DNA of 64,000 nt from an uncultured Bacteroidales bacterium (GTDB taxonomy: Bacteria; Bacteroidota; Bacteroidia; Bacteroidales; P3): the NCBI GenBank assembly GCA_947167075.1, contig CAMVGR010000003.1, forward strand, positions 124,001-188,000, read 5' to 3'. The notes under the pieces were generated by a model. The model saw only the letters and a list, made by a program, of their open reading frames with translations. It had not been told where the DNA came from and did no database searches. Below are positions 55,220 to 64,000 of the stretch, piece after piece (position 1 is the stretch's first letter; every line of letters begins with the position of its first letter). Position numbers and translations under genes: made by a program.

Positions 55220-56350
55220 CTATTTTCTTATTATCTGGGTGTTGCCCTGCGAATTAAGCAGCGTCACTTTCGCCGTTTGGGTGTGCGAATTGTGCACATA
55301 GTCCACCTCCACCTCGTCGCCTGGGCTGAACAGACCTAACTCTTCCATCATTTCGGCAAATGTATTCACCTCCTTGCCAGCCACACGGAGTATGATGTCG
55401 CCCTCCTTGATGCCGGCTCGTGCCGATGCACAGTCGGGTATCACTTTGGCGACATACAATCCCTTAATCTCGCGTGCACCAGTCTGTTTGGCCACTGCTG
55501 CATCCACTTCTGTCACCTGTATGCCCAGGTATCCACGCTGCACATAGCCGTAGTGCTGAAGGTCGCCTGCCACTTTGACAGCCAGATTGCTCGGAATGGC
55601 AAACGAATATCCAATATAGTTGCCGTTGCCCGATGCGATGGCGGTGACGATGCCTATCAGTTGGGCCTGCGAATTAACCAGGGCACCACCACTGTTGCCA
55701 CTGTTTACGGCTGCATCGGTTTGCAGGAACGACTCGAGGGGTGTCTCGTTCGAACGAGGATTGTCGATGATGTGCATGTTGCGAGCCTTGGCGCTGATGA
55801 TGCCACTGGTGACAGTGCTTGTCAGGTTGAAGGGGTTGCCAATGGCTAGCACCGGTTCGCCCACACGCACCATATCGCTATTGCCGAAGGGCATATAGGT
55901 CAATCCGTCGGCCTCCACTTTGATCACTGCCAGGTCGGTGGCCGGATCGTTGCCCACCAGCTTGGCTGGCAGTTCGCGACGGTCGTTGAGGGTCACTGTG
56001 ATGCGTTCGGCATCCTGCACCACGTGGTTGTTGGTTAGGATGTATCCGTTGGTGGTGATGATCACTCCCGAGCCAAAGGCATTGTACACCTGGCGCTGCA
56101 TGCCTTGCTGTATGATGAAACCGAAAAAGGATTGATACAGAGGGGTTAGCTGGGTCATCTCCGTCTTGATATGCACCACAGCATCTATCGTAGCAGCTGC
56201 CACATCGGTGAAGTCTGTGACGGTCAGCCGGCTGGGTTGGGTGGTTGGTTGAATGGTGAGTTGAGGTTTATCCTCTTGGGTGGTGGTTTGGCCACATGCT
56301 TGTGTCAGCAGACACAAAGTCATTGTTATCAAAAAAAACGGTTTTCTCAT
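55220..56350 (-). CDS. HtrA/DegP-like periplasmic serine protease, lipid-anchored
   Basis: A 376-residue S1C protease with His in TNNHVV, Asp in DPATDLAVIKV and Ser in NSGNSGGALV, then one PDZ domain (GYLGIQVTEVDAAVAKQTGAREIKGLYVAKVIPDCASARAGIKEGDIILRVAGKEV). The N-terminus has a lipobox LLTQAC, so it may be a lipoprotein rather than freely soluble. It degrades or refolds damaged envelope proteins. Only one PDZ domain is present, as in DegS-like or shorter HtrA forms. Confidence 0.93.
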   Translation of the reverse strand: MRKPFFLITMTLCLLTQACGQTTTQEDKPQLTIQPTTQPSRLTVTDFTDVAAATIDAVVHIKTEMTQLTPLYQSFFGFIIQQGMQRQVYNAFGSGVIITTNGYILTNNHVVQDAERITVTLNDRRELPAKLVGNDPATDLAVIKVEADGLTYMPFGNSDMVRVGEPVLAIGNPFNLTSTVTSGIISAKARNMHIIDNPRSNETPLESFLQTDAAVNSGNSGGALVNSQAQLIGIVTAIASGNGNYIGYSFAIPSNLAVKVAGDLQHYGYVQRGYLGIQVTEVDAAVAKQTGAREIKGLYVAKVIPDCASARAGIKEGDIILRVAGKEVNTFAEMMEELGLFSPGDEVEVDYVHNSHTQTAKVTLLNSQGNTQIIRK

Positions 56351-56570
56351 ATCTGATTGTCTTTGTATTTATAACCTGTAAACACTTTTTTTATTGTTCC
56401 AGACTTCCTCATTTAACTTTAAATAGTATTTGTCTCAGTCCATTAAGGCTATGCAAAAATGGTGCCAAAGCCACAGTATGTCTTTCTACCGTAGATACAT
56501 AAGTGTCTGTCTATTACTATTATAGCCACTAAAATGGATTGCATTGCACTGATACACAGCACCATGCTCC

Positions 56571-56648
56571 TACCAACACCGTACTTCCTCCGTACATGCA
56601 CCGTAGATGAACCGTAGATGCACCGTGAATACCGTGTGCATGTAGGCT
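56571..56648 (+). repeat. 11-bp tandem array plus stem-loop, copy 6
   Basis: CAACAC precedes CGTACTTCCTC (56580), CGTACATGCAC (56591), CGTAGATGAAC (56602), CGTAGATGCAC (56613). ATGCAC (56618) can pair with GTGCAT (56636) to form a 6-base stem. It shares the CAACACCGTACTTCCTCC opening with copy 7. It lies between htrA and the S9 peptidase gene. The remainder of the gap 56351-56570 holds no gene that I can see. Confidence 0.83.
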
Positions 56649-56705
56649 CATATCACGCTGTATGGACGGCACAGGTCGGGCTCGGTGAAGTCATATTTCT
56701 ATCGA

Positions 56706-56741
56706 AAAAGAAAGGCGATATGCTTAACACATATCGCCTTA
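56706..56741 (-). terminator. Strong intrinsic terminator after the S9 peptidase
   Basis: Reverse strand AAGGCGATATG, loop TGTTAAG, CATATCGCCTT, followed by TCTTTTT: an 11-base perfect stem and a U-run. It ends the operon that begins at 63253. Confidence 0.85.
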
Positions 56742-56754
56742 TCTGCTCGAACAT

Positions 56755-56774
56755 CTTTGGTGTCAGCACCAAAG
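56755..56774 (-). other. Additional perfect hairpin before the terminator
   Basis: CTTTGGTG, TCAG, CACCAAAG, just after the peptidase stop codon at 56788. It has no U-run and may stabilise the mRNA 3' end ahead of the terminator at 56706-56741. Confidence 0.5.
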
Positions 56775-56787
56775 TGTTGCTATTGTA

Positions 56788-58905
56788 TTATTTCTTCAGC
56801 CACTGGTCGAACCAGTCTATGAAGTTGCGATGCCACAGCAAACTGTTTTGCGGACGGAGCACCCAGTGGGTCTCGTCGGGGAAATAGAGGTAGCGGCTGG
56901 GGATGTGTCGCATCTGGGCGGCATTGTAGGCTGCCATGCCTTCGCTAGCCACAATGCGGAAGTCGAATTCGCTGTGGATTACGCAGATGGGGGTGTTCCA
57001 CTTGTCGACAAAGAGGTGGGGCGAGTTGCTGTAGCTCTTCTTGATTTGTGGGTTGTCCCAATCCCAATAAGGGCCACCGAGATCCCAATTGTCGAACCAC
57101 ATCTCCTCGGTCTCGAGGTATTGCTGTTCGAAGTTGAACATACCGTTGTGGGCCAGGAATGCTTTGAATCGACGGCCTTCGTTGTAGCCTTTCACATCGT
57201 AGTTGTGGCCGGCCAGCCAATAGATGCTATAGCCTCCGAAGCTGGCACCGCAGGCACCGATACGCTCGCGGTCGATCTGCTTGATGTTGTCTGCGGCCCA
57301 ATCGGTGGCTGCCATATAGTCCTGCATGCAGAGTCCACCGTAGTCGCCGCTGATTTCCTCTAGCCATTCCATGCCGAATCCGGGCACACCACGGCGGTTG
57401 GGGGCAATCACAAAGTAGCCGGCGCCACTCATCACCTCGAAGTTCCAACGAGTGCTCCAGAATTGGCTCACCATTGTCTGGGGACCGCCTTCGCAGAAGA
57501 GCAGTGCAGGATAGGTCTTGGTGCTGTCGTAGTCGTAGGGATAGATGATCCAGGTAAGCATCTGTTTGCCATCGACAGTGGGTATCCACTCCTCTTTCAC
57601 TTCGCCCATACGGACCTGCGAAAGCACATCGTCGTTGAATGTGCTGAGTTTGCGTCCCTCGGCCTTATTGTCGCTAGTGTTGTAGGCATAGAGAGTGCCA
57701 GGATATTGGATGGATGCTTGGTTGGCGATCAGCTGGTCCTGACCGGCCATGCGGATAGCATTCACATCGTGGTAGCCGTGGCTGAGCTGCTTTATCTCTT
57801 TGCTTTCGCGGTTGAAGGAGAAGATCTCGTTCATACCTTGATACATGGCGATGGCATAGAGCGTCTTGTCGTCAGCCGACCACAGTATATTCATCACGCT
57901 GTAGTCGAAGCCTTCGGTCAAGTCCACCATGTCGCCAGATTGAATATCCATCACCATCAGGCGCAGCTTGTCGCTCTCGTATCCGTCGCGTTCCATGCTC
58001 TCCCATGCCAGCATTGTACCATCGTGGCTGAATACAGGATTTTGGTCGTATCCCATGATGCCTTCGCTGATGTTGCGGGTGGATCCGTCCTCGATGTTGT
58101 AGAGGTAGATGTCGCTATTGGTGGAGTGGGCATATTCGTAGCCGGTTTTCTTGCGGCAGGTGTAGGCTATCATCTTGCTGTCGGGGCTGAAGTTGTACTG
58201 CTCGGTGCCACCCCATGGGCGCATTGGGCTCTCGTAGGGCTCTCCGTTCAGTATGTCGATCGCTCTTTCCATCATGGCTTTCCCTTTCATGAGGGGCACA
58301 TAGTAGATGTGAGGGATTTCGTCCACCCACTGATCCCAATGACGATACATCAGATCCTCATTGATGCGGCCGGTGGTCTTGTCGAGGCCGGCAAAGAGGC
58401 TGTTGATATGTTTGGGACGCTCCACGGGGATGGTGCTGATATAGACTATCGATTGGCCATCGGGAGAAACCTTGAATCCTTCGAAACCGCGTTCGCATTC
58501 AGCCACCACTTTTTCGCGTTTGCTATTAATGTTCATCGATAGGATTTGGTTGCCACGACAATACATGATGGTCTCGTCGTCGTACCACACAGGGCTGAAC
58601 TCGCTTTGGGCGGTAGTGGTCATACGAGTTGCCTCGCCGCCATCGACGGGCATGCAGTAGAGCTCTGTGTTGTTTTTGTTCTGCTCCATATCGGTGTAGC
58701 GCAGTGTGTAGAGCACTGTCTTGCCGTCAGGACTGACGGCATATTCGCTCATCACTCCCAGGCTCCACATCACCTCGGGTGTGAATCGTCCGTTTTCTAC
58801 GGCCACTTGTGGCTTTTCAATCGGTTTAGATGTCGATTCATTAGTTTGGCATGCTGCGAGACATAATACTCCAGCCACCAGCAATAGTACTTTCTTTTTC
58901 ATCAT
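56788..58905 (-). CDS. S9-family prolyl oligopeptidase (DPP5-like lipoprotein)
   Basis: A 705-residue peptidase with an N-terminal lipobox (LCLAACQ), a beta-propeller of about 400 residues (SPDGKTVLYTLRYTD, SPVWYDDETIMY, NPVFSHDGTMLAWES) and an alpha/beta hydrolase domain with nucleophile GASFGGY, Asp in HSEFDFRI and His in PDETHWV. It resembles dipeptidyl peptidase 5 of Porphyromonas-type bacteria, which removes dipeptides from the N-terminus of peptides. A second start at 58902 is possible. Confidence 0.92.
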   Translation of the reverse strand: MMKKKVLLLVAGVLCLAACQTNESTSKPIEKPQVAVENGRFTPEVMWSLGVMSEYAVSPDGKTVLYTLRYTDMEQNKNNTELYCMPVDGGEATRMTTTAQSEFSPVWYDDETIMYCRGNQILSMNINSKREKVVAECERGFEGFKVSPDGQSIVYISTIPVERPKHINSLFAGLDKTTGRINEDLMYRHWDQWVDEIPHIYYVPLMKGKAMMERAIDILNGEPYESPMRPWGGTEQYNFSPDSKMIAYTCRKKTGYEYAHSTNSDIYLYNIEDGSTRNISEGIMGYDQNPVFSHDGTMLAWESMERDGYESDKLRLMVMDIQSGDMVDLTEGFDYSVMNILWSADDKTLYAIAMYQGMNEIFSFNRESKEIKQLSHGYHDVNAIRMAGQDQLIANQASIQYPGTLYAYNTSDNKAEGRKLSTFNDDVLSQVRMGEVKEEWIPTVDGKQMLTWIIYPYDYDSTKTYPALLFCEGGPQTMVSQFWSTRWNFEVMSGAGYFVIAPNRRGVPGFGMEWLEEISGDYGGLCMQDYMAATDWAADNIKQIDRERIGACGASFGGYSIYWLAGHNYDVKGYNEGRRFKAFLAHNGMFNFEQQYLETEEMWFDNWDLGGPYWDWDNPQIKKSYSNSPHLFVDKWNTPICVIHSEFDFRIVASEGMAAYNAAQMRHIPSRYLYFPDETHWVLRPQNSLLWHRNFIDWFDQWLKK

Positions 58906-58927
58906 ATATATCTTTTAGTTTCTGATC

Positions 58928-59779
58928 CTAGTTGATTCTGGGAATGGCACGTGTCTTCACGTCGATACCATAGAAATTGAATCCTGAATGGCCGGGCTCT
59001 ATGATGTTGAGACGCAAAGATTCGAGAGCGATGGGCTCAAAGGTGATGCTGTAGTTCAGCACATCGTAGCCACCGTCATTGTGGGCGAACTCGGTGTATT
59101 CTGGAAAATAGGTGATGCCCTCGATGCTTTTCAGTTCGTATCTTTCTCGAGTGTCAGCATCCTCGAGATAGATATTCTCATTGATGCTGATGCCATAGTC
59201 GTTCAACGGGCGATGTTTGGGGGTGCGAGCTTGATAGTGGAAATAGAACTTGATATAGCCCTTCGTTATCTCCACCTTTTCAATGCTGACCACATCGGCT
59301 GCAGGCGAGTTGCTCTGAACGGCAGGGAACTCGATGGTGCGTGGCACACGAGGCGTCTCCCATACCGGACGTCCAGGTTCGCGGTTGGCCTCGGGCGGAA
59401 TGGGCTTAGGTGCCCTCACCTTACGGTGTTGGAAGTCGCTATTCACAGCATAGCATCGCATCTTGTTGTTAAAAGAGAAAGCGATGTCGCCGACGGGTGT
59501 TCCCTCTTCATGGGTGCTTTTATTACGCATTTCATACGTAGTATAGAAGTGGGCAGCACGAGTACCGTTGAGGCTGACGGAGTTGTAAACAGCTGTCGTC
59601 CCCTCCATACCATCGTCGATGGTTGCATCGGGACGGCCAAAATCGTCCACCACCTCATAGTAGGACTTGCCGCGATATATCTCCTCGAAATCGGTATCGG
59701 CAGATATATAGCGCCCATTGGTGCAGCTTGTCGAGAGTACTAAAGCTGCTACAGAAAGATAAATAATACTATTCTTCAT
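58928..59779 (-). CDS. Lipoprotein of unknown function
   Basis: A 283-residue protein, lipobox VLSTSC (Cys18). Residues 20-90 (YEVVDDFGRPDATIDDGMEGTTAVYNSVS) resemble short lipoprotein domains in which DFGRPD aids folding, as in SmpA/OmlA-like proteins; the C-terminal half (IEKVEITKGYIKFYFHYQAR) has strand-like repeats. Function unknown. The start ATG 59779 overlaps the MORN gene's end by 11 bases; a start at 59851 would lie in that gene. Confidence 0.78.
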   Translation of the reverse strand: MKNSIIYLSVAALVLSTSCTNGRYISADTDFEEIYRGKSYYEVVDDFGRPDATIDDGMEGTTAVYNSVSLNGTRAAHFYTTYEMRNKSTHEEGTPVGDIAFSFNNKMRCYAVNSDFQHRKVRAPKPIPPEANREPGRPVWETPRVPRTIEFPAVQSNSPAADVVSIEKVEITKGYIKFYFHYQARTPKHRPLNDYGISINENIYLEDADTRERYELKSIEGITYFPEYTEFAHNDGGYDVLNYSITFEPIALESLRLNIIEPGHSGFNFYGIDVKTRAIPRIN

Positions 59780-60419
59780 CGTTTGTTTTACAATTAGTGC
59801 ATTTACCGGCACGGAAAGTACCTTCCATTGTTTGCCCTTCCGGTCCGACATATTTGCCCTGTCCGTTATACATATCGTTTAGCCATGCTCCTGTATAGGA
59901 GGCCCCATTATGGTAGGTGCATGTGCCCTGCCCGCTCATGTGCCCCTGCACAAAGTCACCCTCGTAGCGGTCACCATTGGGCCAAATCTTGATTCCTTTC
60001 CCTTGAGGGGCTCCGCTGAGGAAGGTTCCTTCGTAGGTGGTTCCGTCGGCCCATGTTATCACCCCTGTTCCAGTGCCCATATCTGTCCACTCTCCCTCCA
60101 GCACTGCTCCGTTCGGGAATGTGAATGTACCCTTCCCTTTTATCTGGTTCTTCACCCATTGACCCTGGTAGACAATACCATTGGCCCATGTGTAGGTGCC
60201 TTCACCCTCTTGGTTCCCTTTTTTCCACTGACCTTCATATCGGTCACCGTTGGGCCAAGTCATCATGCCCTGCCCTTCTATCTTCCCCTTACCATTTCGT
60301 TGTCCGATGTATACTCGTCCATCGTCATAGTTGGTTGTCTCTACCACTTGGGCGCATAGGTTGCTACTGATAAGCAATCCCACTGTTAGCATAGCCGTTA
60401 AACGCAATGTCTTTTTCAT
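59769..60419 (-). CDS. Secreted MORN-repeat protein
   Basis: A 216-residue protein: signal peptide (cleavage near CAQVVE) followed by about eight MORN motifs with the G-x-Y/W-x-G-x-W/F pattern, such as RYEGQWKKGNQEGEGTYTW and TYEGTFLSGAPQGKGIKIW. MORN repeats form an elongated beta sheet and often mediate membrane or protein contacts. It overlaps the glycosyltransferase gene upstream by ATGA and its last residues include CTNCKTNDEE. Confidence 0.9.
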   Translation of the reverse strand: MKKTLRLTAMLTVGLLISSNLCAQVVETTNYDDGRVYIGQRNGKGKIEGQGMMTWPNGDRYEGQWKKGNQEGEGTYTWANGIVYQGQWVKNQIKGKGTFTFPNGAVLEGEWTDMGTGTGVITWADGTTYEGTFLSGAPQGKGIKIWPNGDRYEGDFVQGHMSGQGTCTYHNGASYTGAWLNDMYNGQGKYVGPEGQTMEGTFRAGKCTNCKTNDEE

Positions 60420-61333
60420 GTTGTTAGTTTTTGATGTTTTTGATAATGCAATTCTTCAATAAACAATCCAAGCTTGTAGAAGTTGAATTGCCGCACGCTG
60501 ATGGCCTCCCCTGTTTCGAAATGACTGACGAGAGGGCGCCGTAATAACCTATATATATGGTAAATGCAAGGCATAAATCCAGCCTTACGGACGCGGCTAT
60601 AGAAATGTAGCAACCTGACCGACTCGACAAATCGTGCATCTCCAGCCATGTACTTATAGAGCAAAGTGAGGTTGTGTATGGCCTGTTTGGTCTTTTCTAA
60701 GAATACATGATTGGTTTCTATTTCCCCATTCACTACAGGATTGTCTATATGCGCGATCGGCACTTTCTGTTGCTCAAGTCGATAGCCAAAGACGGTGTCC
60801 TCATGTCCATACTGTGTGATGCGTTCATCAAAACGTATGCTTTCGAGTATCTCGCGATGTATGAGGAAGTTATTGGTCATGAACGATCGGTACGGATGTG
60901 CCTTACGTTGGCTTGCCACGGTACTTTCCACCTGTACACCATAGATGTATCTGAGGTGACATTCGGGCTTGTCAGAGTGGCGGTCGTATACCCTTCCCCC
61001 AACAACCACCGATGGCTTATCGGGCAACAAGGCGACATATCGATCTAGGAAACCCTCCTTGACGATAGAATCATTATCTAAAAACAGTAGGTATTCTCCC
61101 TTGGCATATTCCAAAAAGAGATTCCTAATGCGTGCCCTACCAACGTTTTCTTCTAGTTTGATATATGTACCATACTCTTCAAGGCGACTATTCTTTTCTC
61201 TGTATTCTTCAGAGGAACAATCGTCTATAAAGACCAATTCTACCGATTCTTTAGCGGCTTTTGCCTGCACGGAGAGTGTCTGTGCCAAAGGCACAACAGG
61301 ATAGTTATAGACAGGGATGCACACACTTATCAT
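60416..61333 (-). CDS. Family 2 glycosyltransferase
   Basis: A 305-residue GT-A fold enzyme: ISVCIPVYNYPVVPL, FIDDCSSEEYREKN, LFLDNDSIVKEGF (DxD-type metal site as DND) and GHEDTVFGYRLEQ. It likely adds sugar to an envelope glycan, but neither donor nor acceptor is clear. It has no membrane segment. It overlaps the metallo-hydrolase gene by 4 bases and the MORN gene by 4 bases, all on the minus strand. Confidence 0.9.
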   Translation of the reverse strand: MISVCIPVYNYPVVPLAQTLSVQAKAAKESVELVFIDDCSSEEYREKNSRLEEYGTYIKLEENVGRARIRNLFLEYAKGEYLLFLDNDSIVKEGFLDRYVALLPDKPSVVVGGRVYDRHSDKPECHLRYIYGVQVESTVASQRKAHPYRSFMTNNFLIHREILESIRFDERITQYGHEDTVFGYRLEQQKVPIAHIDNPVVNGEIETNHVFLEKTKQAIHNLTLLYKYMAGDARFVESVRLLHFYSRVRKAGFMPCIYHIYRLLRRPLVSHFETGEAISVRQFNFYKLGLFIEELHYQKHQKLTT

Positions 61334-62091
61334 ACCTCTACCTCCAATCCGTCGTATGCTAAATATATGTTGTCCGGCAATTCGGCCTGTACGCAGTCGT
61401 GCAACCCCATTTCATGGCTGATATGGGTCAGGTATGCCTTTTGGGGAGCTATCTGACCCACCACGTCTATTGCTTCGGGAAGAGAGTAGTGGGAGAAGTG
61501 TTTCTCCTTGCGCAGAGCGTTGATCACCAATGTCTTTACCCCCTTCAGCTTGTTCAATTCGTCGGGATGGATCTGGTTGGCATCGGTAATATATGCCAAG
61601 TCGCCAATCCGGAATCCGAGTATTGGCAAGTCCTTGTGCATGACATGGATGGGGACAATGGTCTCTCCTGCTGCCTCGAACGGAGCATCCACTTCGTGTA
61701 GGTCGGCTTCGGGCAATCCTGGATATTCGTGAGGAGCAAATATATAGCGATAGTCACGCTGTAGGGCATGCGATGCAATGTCGTTCAGATACACATCCAT
61801 CTTCTTGTGTTGTATGTAGTTGAACGACCTTATTTCATCTAATCCTGCAACATGGTCGCGGTGGGCATGGGTAACGAGAATGGCATCCAAATGCTCCACC
61901 CCGTGGGTAAGCATCTGCTGCCTGAAGTCGGGTCCGATGTCGAACAGAATGTTCTTTCCGGCATCGGTCTTGAGTATGGCCGAAGTACGAAGACGTCGAT
62001 CGAACCGCTGGCTCGACCGACATACCTCACAGTGGCAGGCAATTACTGGCACACCTTGCGAGGTTCCTGTACCTAGGAACAACAACCTCAT
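61330..62091 (-). CDS. Metallo-beta-lactamase-fold hydrolase (PhnP-like)
   Basis: A 253-residue protein starting MRLLFLGTGTSQGVPVIACHCEVC, with HAHRDHVAGLDE, the RHV-like later His in HVMHKDLPILG and HISHEMG. The cysteine-containing N-terminal stretch (CHCEVCRSSQRFDRRLRTS) is shared with PhnP phosphodiesterases. It is a probable phosphodiesterase or cyclic phosphate hydrolase. It begins 9 bases downstream of the rprY stop. Confidence 0.88.
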   Translation of the reverse strand: MRLLFLGTGTSQGVPVIACHCEVCRSSQRFDRRLRTSAILKTDAGKNILFDIGPDFRQQMLTHGVEHLDAILVTHAHRDHVAGLDEIRSFNYIQHKKMDVYLNDIASHALQRDYRYIFAPHEYPGLPEADLHEVDAPFEAAGETIVPIHVMHKDLPILGFRIGDLAYITDANQIHPDELNKLKGVKTLVINALRKEKHFSHYSLPEAIDVVGQIAPQKAYLTHISHEMGLHDCVQAELPDNIYLAYDGLEVEV

Positions 62092-62099
62092 CTCATTCC

Positions 62100-62801
62100 C
62101 TATTCCTTGTGCGTCAATTTAAAGCCCACTCCGTGCACATTCACGATTTCGATCGAGGGGTCGGGCTTGAGATATTTACGCAACTTGGTGATATACACAT
62201 CCATCGAACGGGCGGCAAAGTAGGAATCATCCTTCCATATCTTCTGCAGCGTGGTATTGCGATCCACCAGCTGGTTGAAGTTGATGGCAAAGATACGCAG
62301 CAGATCGCATTCTTTGGCAGTTAGGCGCTGTATGTCGTCGCCGATGGAGAGGGTCTGATGCACATAGTCGAATGTGAAGTTACCGATGCGGAACACGTTT
62401 TTGTCCGGACGGTCTTCGTTGAATGAGCGACGCATGGTGGCATTGAGTCGTGCCAGCAACTCGTCCATGCTGAATGGCTTGGTGATATAGTCGTCGGCAC
62501 CCACCTCGAACCCTTTCAGTTTGTCTTGTTCCAAATTCTTGGCAGTGAGGAAGATGATGGGCACTTTCTTGTCCACTTTTCTAATCTCCTTTGCTACCGT
62601 GAATCCATCTTTCTGAGGCATCATTACATCGAGAATACATGCATCCACGTCTTCGTTGTCGAAAGCCTGCAGCGCTTCTGCTCCGTCCTTCGACAAAACC
62701 ACCGTGTAGCCTTTCTGTGTAAGATAAGCTTTAAGAATCGTACCCAGATTGGGGTCGTCTTCTGCAACCAATAGTTTAATTCCCAAATTCATATTACTCA
62801 A
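62100..62801 (-). CDS. rprY: OmpR-type response regulator RprY
   Basis: A 233-residue regulator: receiver domain with acidic pocket EDD and phospho-acceptor Asp in [12 protein letters not shown], Lys in FLTAKN, and a winged-helix DNA-binding domain ([30 protein letters not shown]). The protein aligns closely with RprY of Bacteroides/Porphyromonas, as remembered. No histidine kinase (RprX) gene is adjacent, so the regulator is an orphan in this window. It overlaps the cyclophilin stop by 4 bases. Confidence 0.9.
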   Translation of the reverse strand: MSNMNLGIKLLVAEDDPNLGTILKAYLTQKGYTVVLSKDGAEALQAFDNEDVDACILDVMMPQKDGFTVAKEIRKVDKKVPIIFLTAKNLEQDKLKGFEVGADDYITKPFSMDELLARLNATMRRSFNEDRPDKNVFRIGNFTFDYVHQTLSIGDDIQRLTAKECDLLRIFAINFNQLVDRNTTLQKIWKDDSYFAARSMDVYITKLRKYLKPDPSIEIVNVHGVGFKLTHKE

Positions 62802-63253
62802 TCTTCTATGGTTATTTTTTCAATCAAATCACCAGGTCTGATCAGGTCTATCACTGGCCAGTCCTGTTCGTCGACAATGCCAAAACATGTATGCACACCG
62901 TCCAGATGCTGTGTGTTGCGACGGTTGTGGCAGATAAAGAACTGGCTGCCACCTGTATCCTTTCCGGCGTGAGCCATGCTGAGCACTCCTCGGTCGTGGT
63001 GTTGGCGTGGTGCGGTAGTCTCGCACTTGATAGTCCACCCTGGGCCGCCTGTGCCCACTCTTGGATCGCCAGGATTCCTACTGAAGGGGCAACCTCCCTG
63101 AATGACAAAATCGGGTATTACTCTGTGGAAACGCAGTCCATCGTAGAAACCGCTTTTGGCCAGCTTCGCAAAGTTAGCCACCGTGCCGGGCACTTCTTTC
63201 TCATACAGAGTGACATGCATTGTGCCTTTTGGGGTTTTTATTTCAGCTTTCAT
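62798..63253 (-). CDS. Cyclophilin-type peptidyl-prolyl isomerase
   Basis: A 151-residue single-domain cyclophilin without a signal peptide, so cytoplasmic: [34 protein letters not shown], then [28 protein letters not shown]. It catalyses cis-trans isomerisation of proline bonds. It is the first gene of the seven-gene operon that ends at the terminator at 56706-56741. Confidence 0.94.
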   Translation of the reverse strand: MKAEIKTPKGTMHVTLYEKEVPGTVANFAKLAKSGFYDGLRFHRVIPDFVIQGGCPFSRNPGDPRVGTGGPGWTIKCETTAPRQHHDRGVLSMAHAGKDTGGSQFFICHNRRNTQHLDGVHTCFGIVDEQDWPVIDLIRPGDLIEKITIED

Positions 63254-63366
63254 CCTCTTTTGTTTTATTCATTTCGTACCACATTAACTGTTAATATTGC
63301 ATTTTATTGTGCAAATGTTAAATTTTTTTTGTTAATTTGAGGCCATTCATAGAGAATGATTTGATT

Positions 63367-63380
63367 TATAGCAAGCTATA
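63367..63380. other. 14-base palindrome in the cyclophilin-DHH gap
   Basis: TATAGC AA GCTATA, a perfect inverted repeat about 115 bases upstream of the cyclophilin start. It could be an operator; nothing else supports this. The 550-base gap 63254-63803 otherwise holds repeat copy 7 and the DHH gene promoter. Confidence 0.3.
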
Positions 63381-63470
63381 CCATCTTTAATTTGATTCCC
63401 AATCAGTATGCTATCGGTCGCTTTTCGATACTTTGTCTGCCGGAGTTTTCTGCCTACATAGAGGGTACCT

Positions 63471-63545
63471 CTACCGTGGCTTCACGGTCAATCACGGTTC
63501 ATGTACGGTGCATGTACGGAGGAAGTACGGTGTTGACAGGAGCAG
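63471..63545 (-). repeat. 11-bp tandem array plus stem-loop, copy 7
   Basis: On the plus strand a perfect hairpin (ACCGTG, GCTT, CACGGT; 63473-63488) precedes TCACGGTTCAT (63492), GTACGGTGCAT (63503), GTACGGAGGAA (63514) and GTACGGTGTTG (63525). Standard orientation is minus. It lies in the divergent gap between the cyclophilin gene and the DHH gene. Confidence 0.86.
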
Positions 63546-63749
63546 GATACTGATTTTTAGCTGTTTGTAAATACCTTTTCTGTCCACCTAGCTGTAGGTG
63601 AGTACTTTATGGTTACGGACGTGGTGGGACAGGGCAAAGGCATGTTTAGCCAAGAGGTGCGACGGGTAAAAAAGACTACCCATGAAGATGAATCGAAGAG
63701 GTGTTGATAAATGTTTATAAAATAAGATGTATCAAAATAATTTTAATTG

Positions 63750-63757
63750 TATATTTG
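63750..63757 (+). promoter_or_regulatory. Promoter -7 box of the DHH gene
   Basis: TATATTTG within TTGTATATTTGCA, the same 13 bases as at ftcD and argS, about 46 bases before the ATG at 63804. Confidence 0.6.
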
Positions 63758-63803
63758 CAGTTTGAAACCACTTATCGTTGGTTTCTAAAAGTTTTTGATA
63801 TAC

Positions 63804-64000
63804 ATGCAGATAGGACGAAAATACGACATCGAATTTGGTTCAGAATGGCCTTTAGAATCCATTCGGGACATGCTTTGTGGTGCCCATCGCACTGTGCTTG
63901 TGGCCCACACCAATGCCGATGGCGATGCTGTGGGGAGTCTGGTCGGCATGTATACTTTGCTCCGGTCGGCCACCTCTGGTGTGCTAACCCCGATTCTGCC
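63804..64000 (+). CDS. DHH-family phosphoesterase (NrnA-like), 5' end only
   Basis: The frame starts MQIGRKYDIEFGSEWPLESI and continues off the right edge after 65 residues. It shows the DHH-family entry motif as VLVAHTNADGDAVGSLVGM, with the two metal-binding aspartates. Such proteins degrade nano-RNA or c-di-AMP-type nucleotides. The DHHA1 domain, if present, lies outside the window. Confidence 0.82.
   Translation, partial: MQIGRKYDIEFGSEWPLESIRDMLCGAHRTVLVAHTNADGDAVGSLVGMYTLLRSATSGVLTPIL

Noticed and set aside
57463..58542. 359-residue plus frame over the S9 peptidase
   Set aside because: Shadow of the peptidase coding strand.

Overview
The window reads as a chromosomal segment of a Bacteroidota bacterium, most likely of the order Bacteroidales. 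The evidence is type IX secretion (a PorW/SprE lipoprotein and a cargo protein with a type-B C-terminal signal), promoters of the TTTG-N19-20-TAnnTTTG kind with few Shine-Dalgarno sequences, many small lipoproteins, family-specific proteins (DUF6266, DUF3822, DUF4199, DUF5723) and a plant-like IspG. No rRNA, tRNA, CRISPR array, transposase or prophage gene was seen. Coding density is high and most genes sit in operons with 4-base ATGA overlaps.

Layout. 1-4045 (minus): 3' part of dnaN, then a T9SS cargo/dapD/lipoprotein cluster. 4412-6270 (plus): bifunctional ftcD and a 40-residue lipoprotein. 6477-7089: wreck of a large surface-protein gene. 7184-11807 (minus): prfB, a ZIP transporter, the SRP RNA gene ffs and priA. 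12359-18410 (plus): argS, acyl-ACP thioesterase, a lone sufB, an RNA methylase, a small redox protein and an HD phosphohydrolase. 18623-24623 (plus, one minus gene): mpl, a coiled-coil protein, ispG without its middle domain, and two paralogous membrane proteins, the second carrying an AraC-type DNA-binding domain. 24620-33490 (minus): rarA-queA, DUF6266, CYTH-purC-rsmD-DUF3822, a kinase/RapZ fusion and bactofilin. 33503-44533 (minus): porW, then a pyrE-to-ychF operon. 45155-53824 (plus): membrane pyrophosphatase, lipoprotein/outer-membrane pair, der, trxA, DUF58 and hydrolase genes. 53852-63253 (minus): MATE, HtrA, then a seven-gene run from cyclophilin through rprY to an S9 peptidase, closed by a clear terminator. 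63804-64000: start of a DHH phosphoesterase.

The most unusual feature is a family of seven intergenic elements (near 4.2, 18.4, 27.8, 36.3, 44.9, 56.6 and 63.5 kb). Each is an array of about four to six 11-base units (consensus CGTACATGCAC), in most copies followed by a stem-loop whose sequence differs between copies. They lie 7-14 kb apart, in both orientations, always upstream of at least one gene and never inside one. I cannot assign them to a known family or function.

Other points worth a second look are the compositionally foreign ispG lacking its A* domain, the membrane-AraC pair behind it, the AmgK-like kinase/RapZ-C fusion next to bactofilin, the isolated sufB, and promoters that nearly touch the start codons of priA and pyrE.
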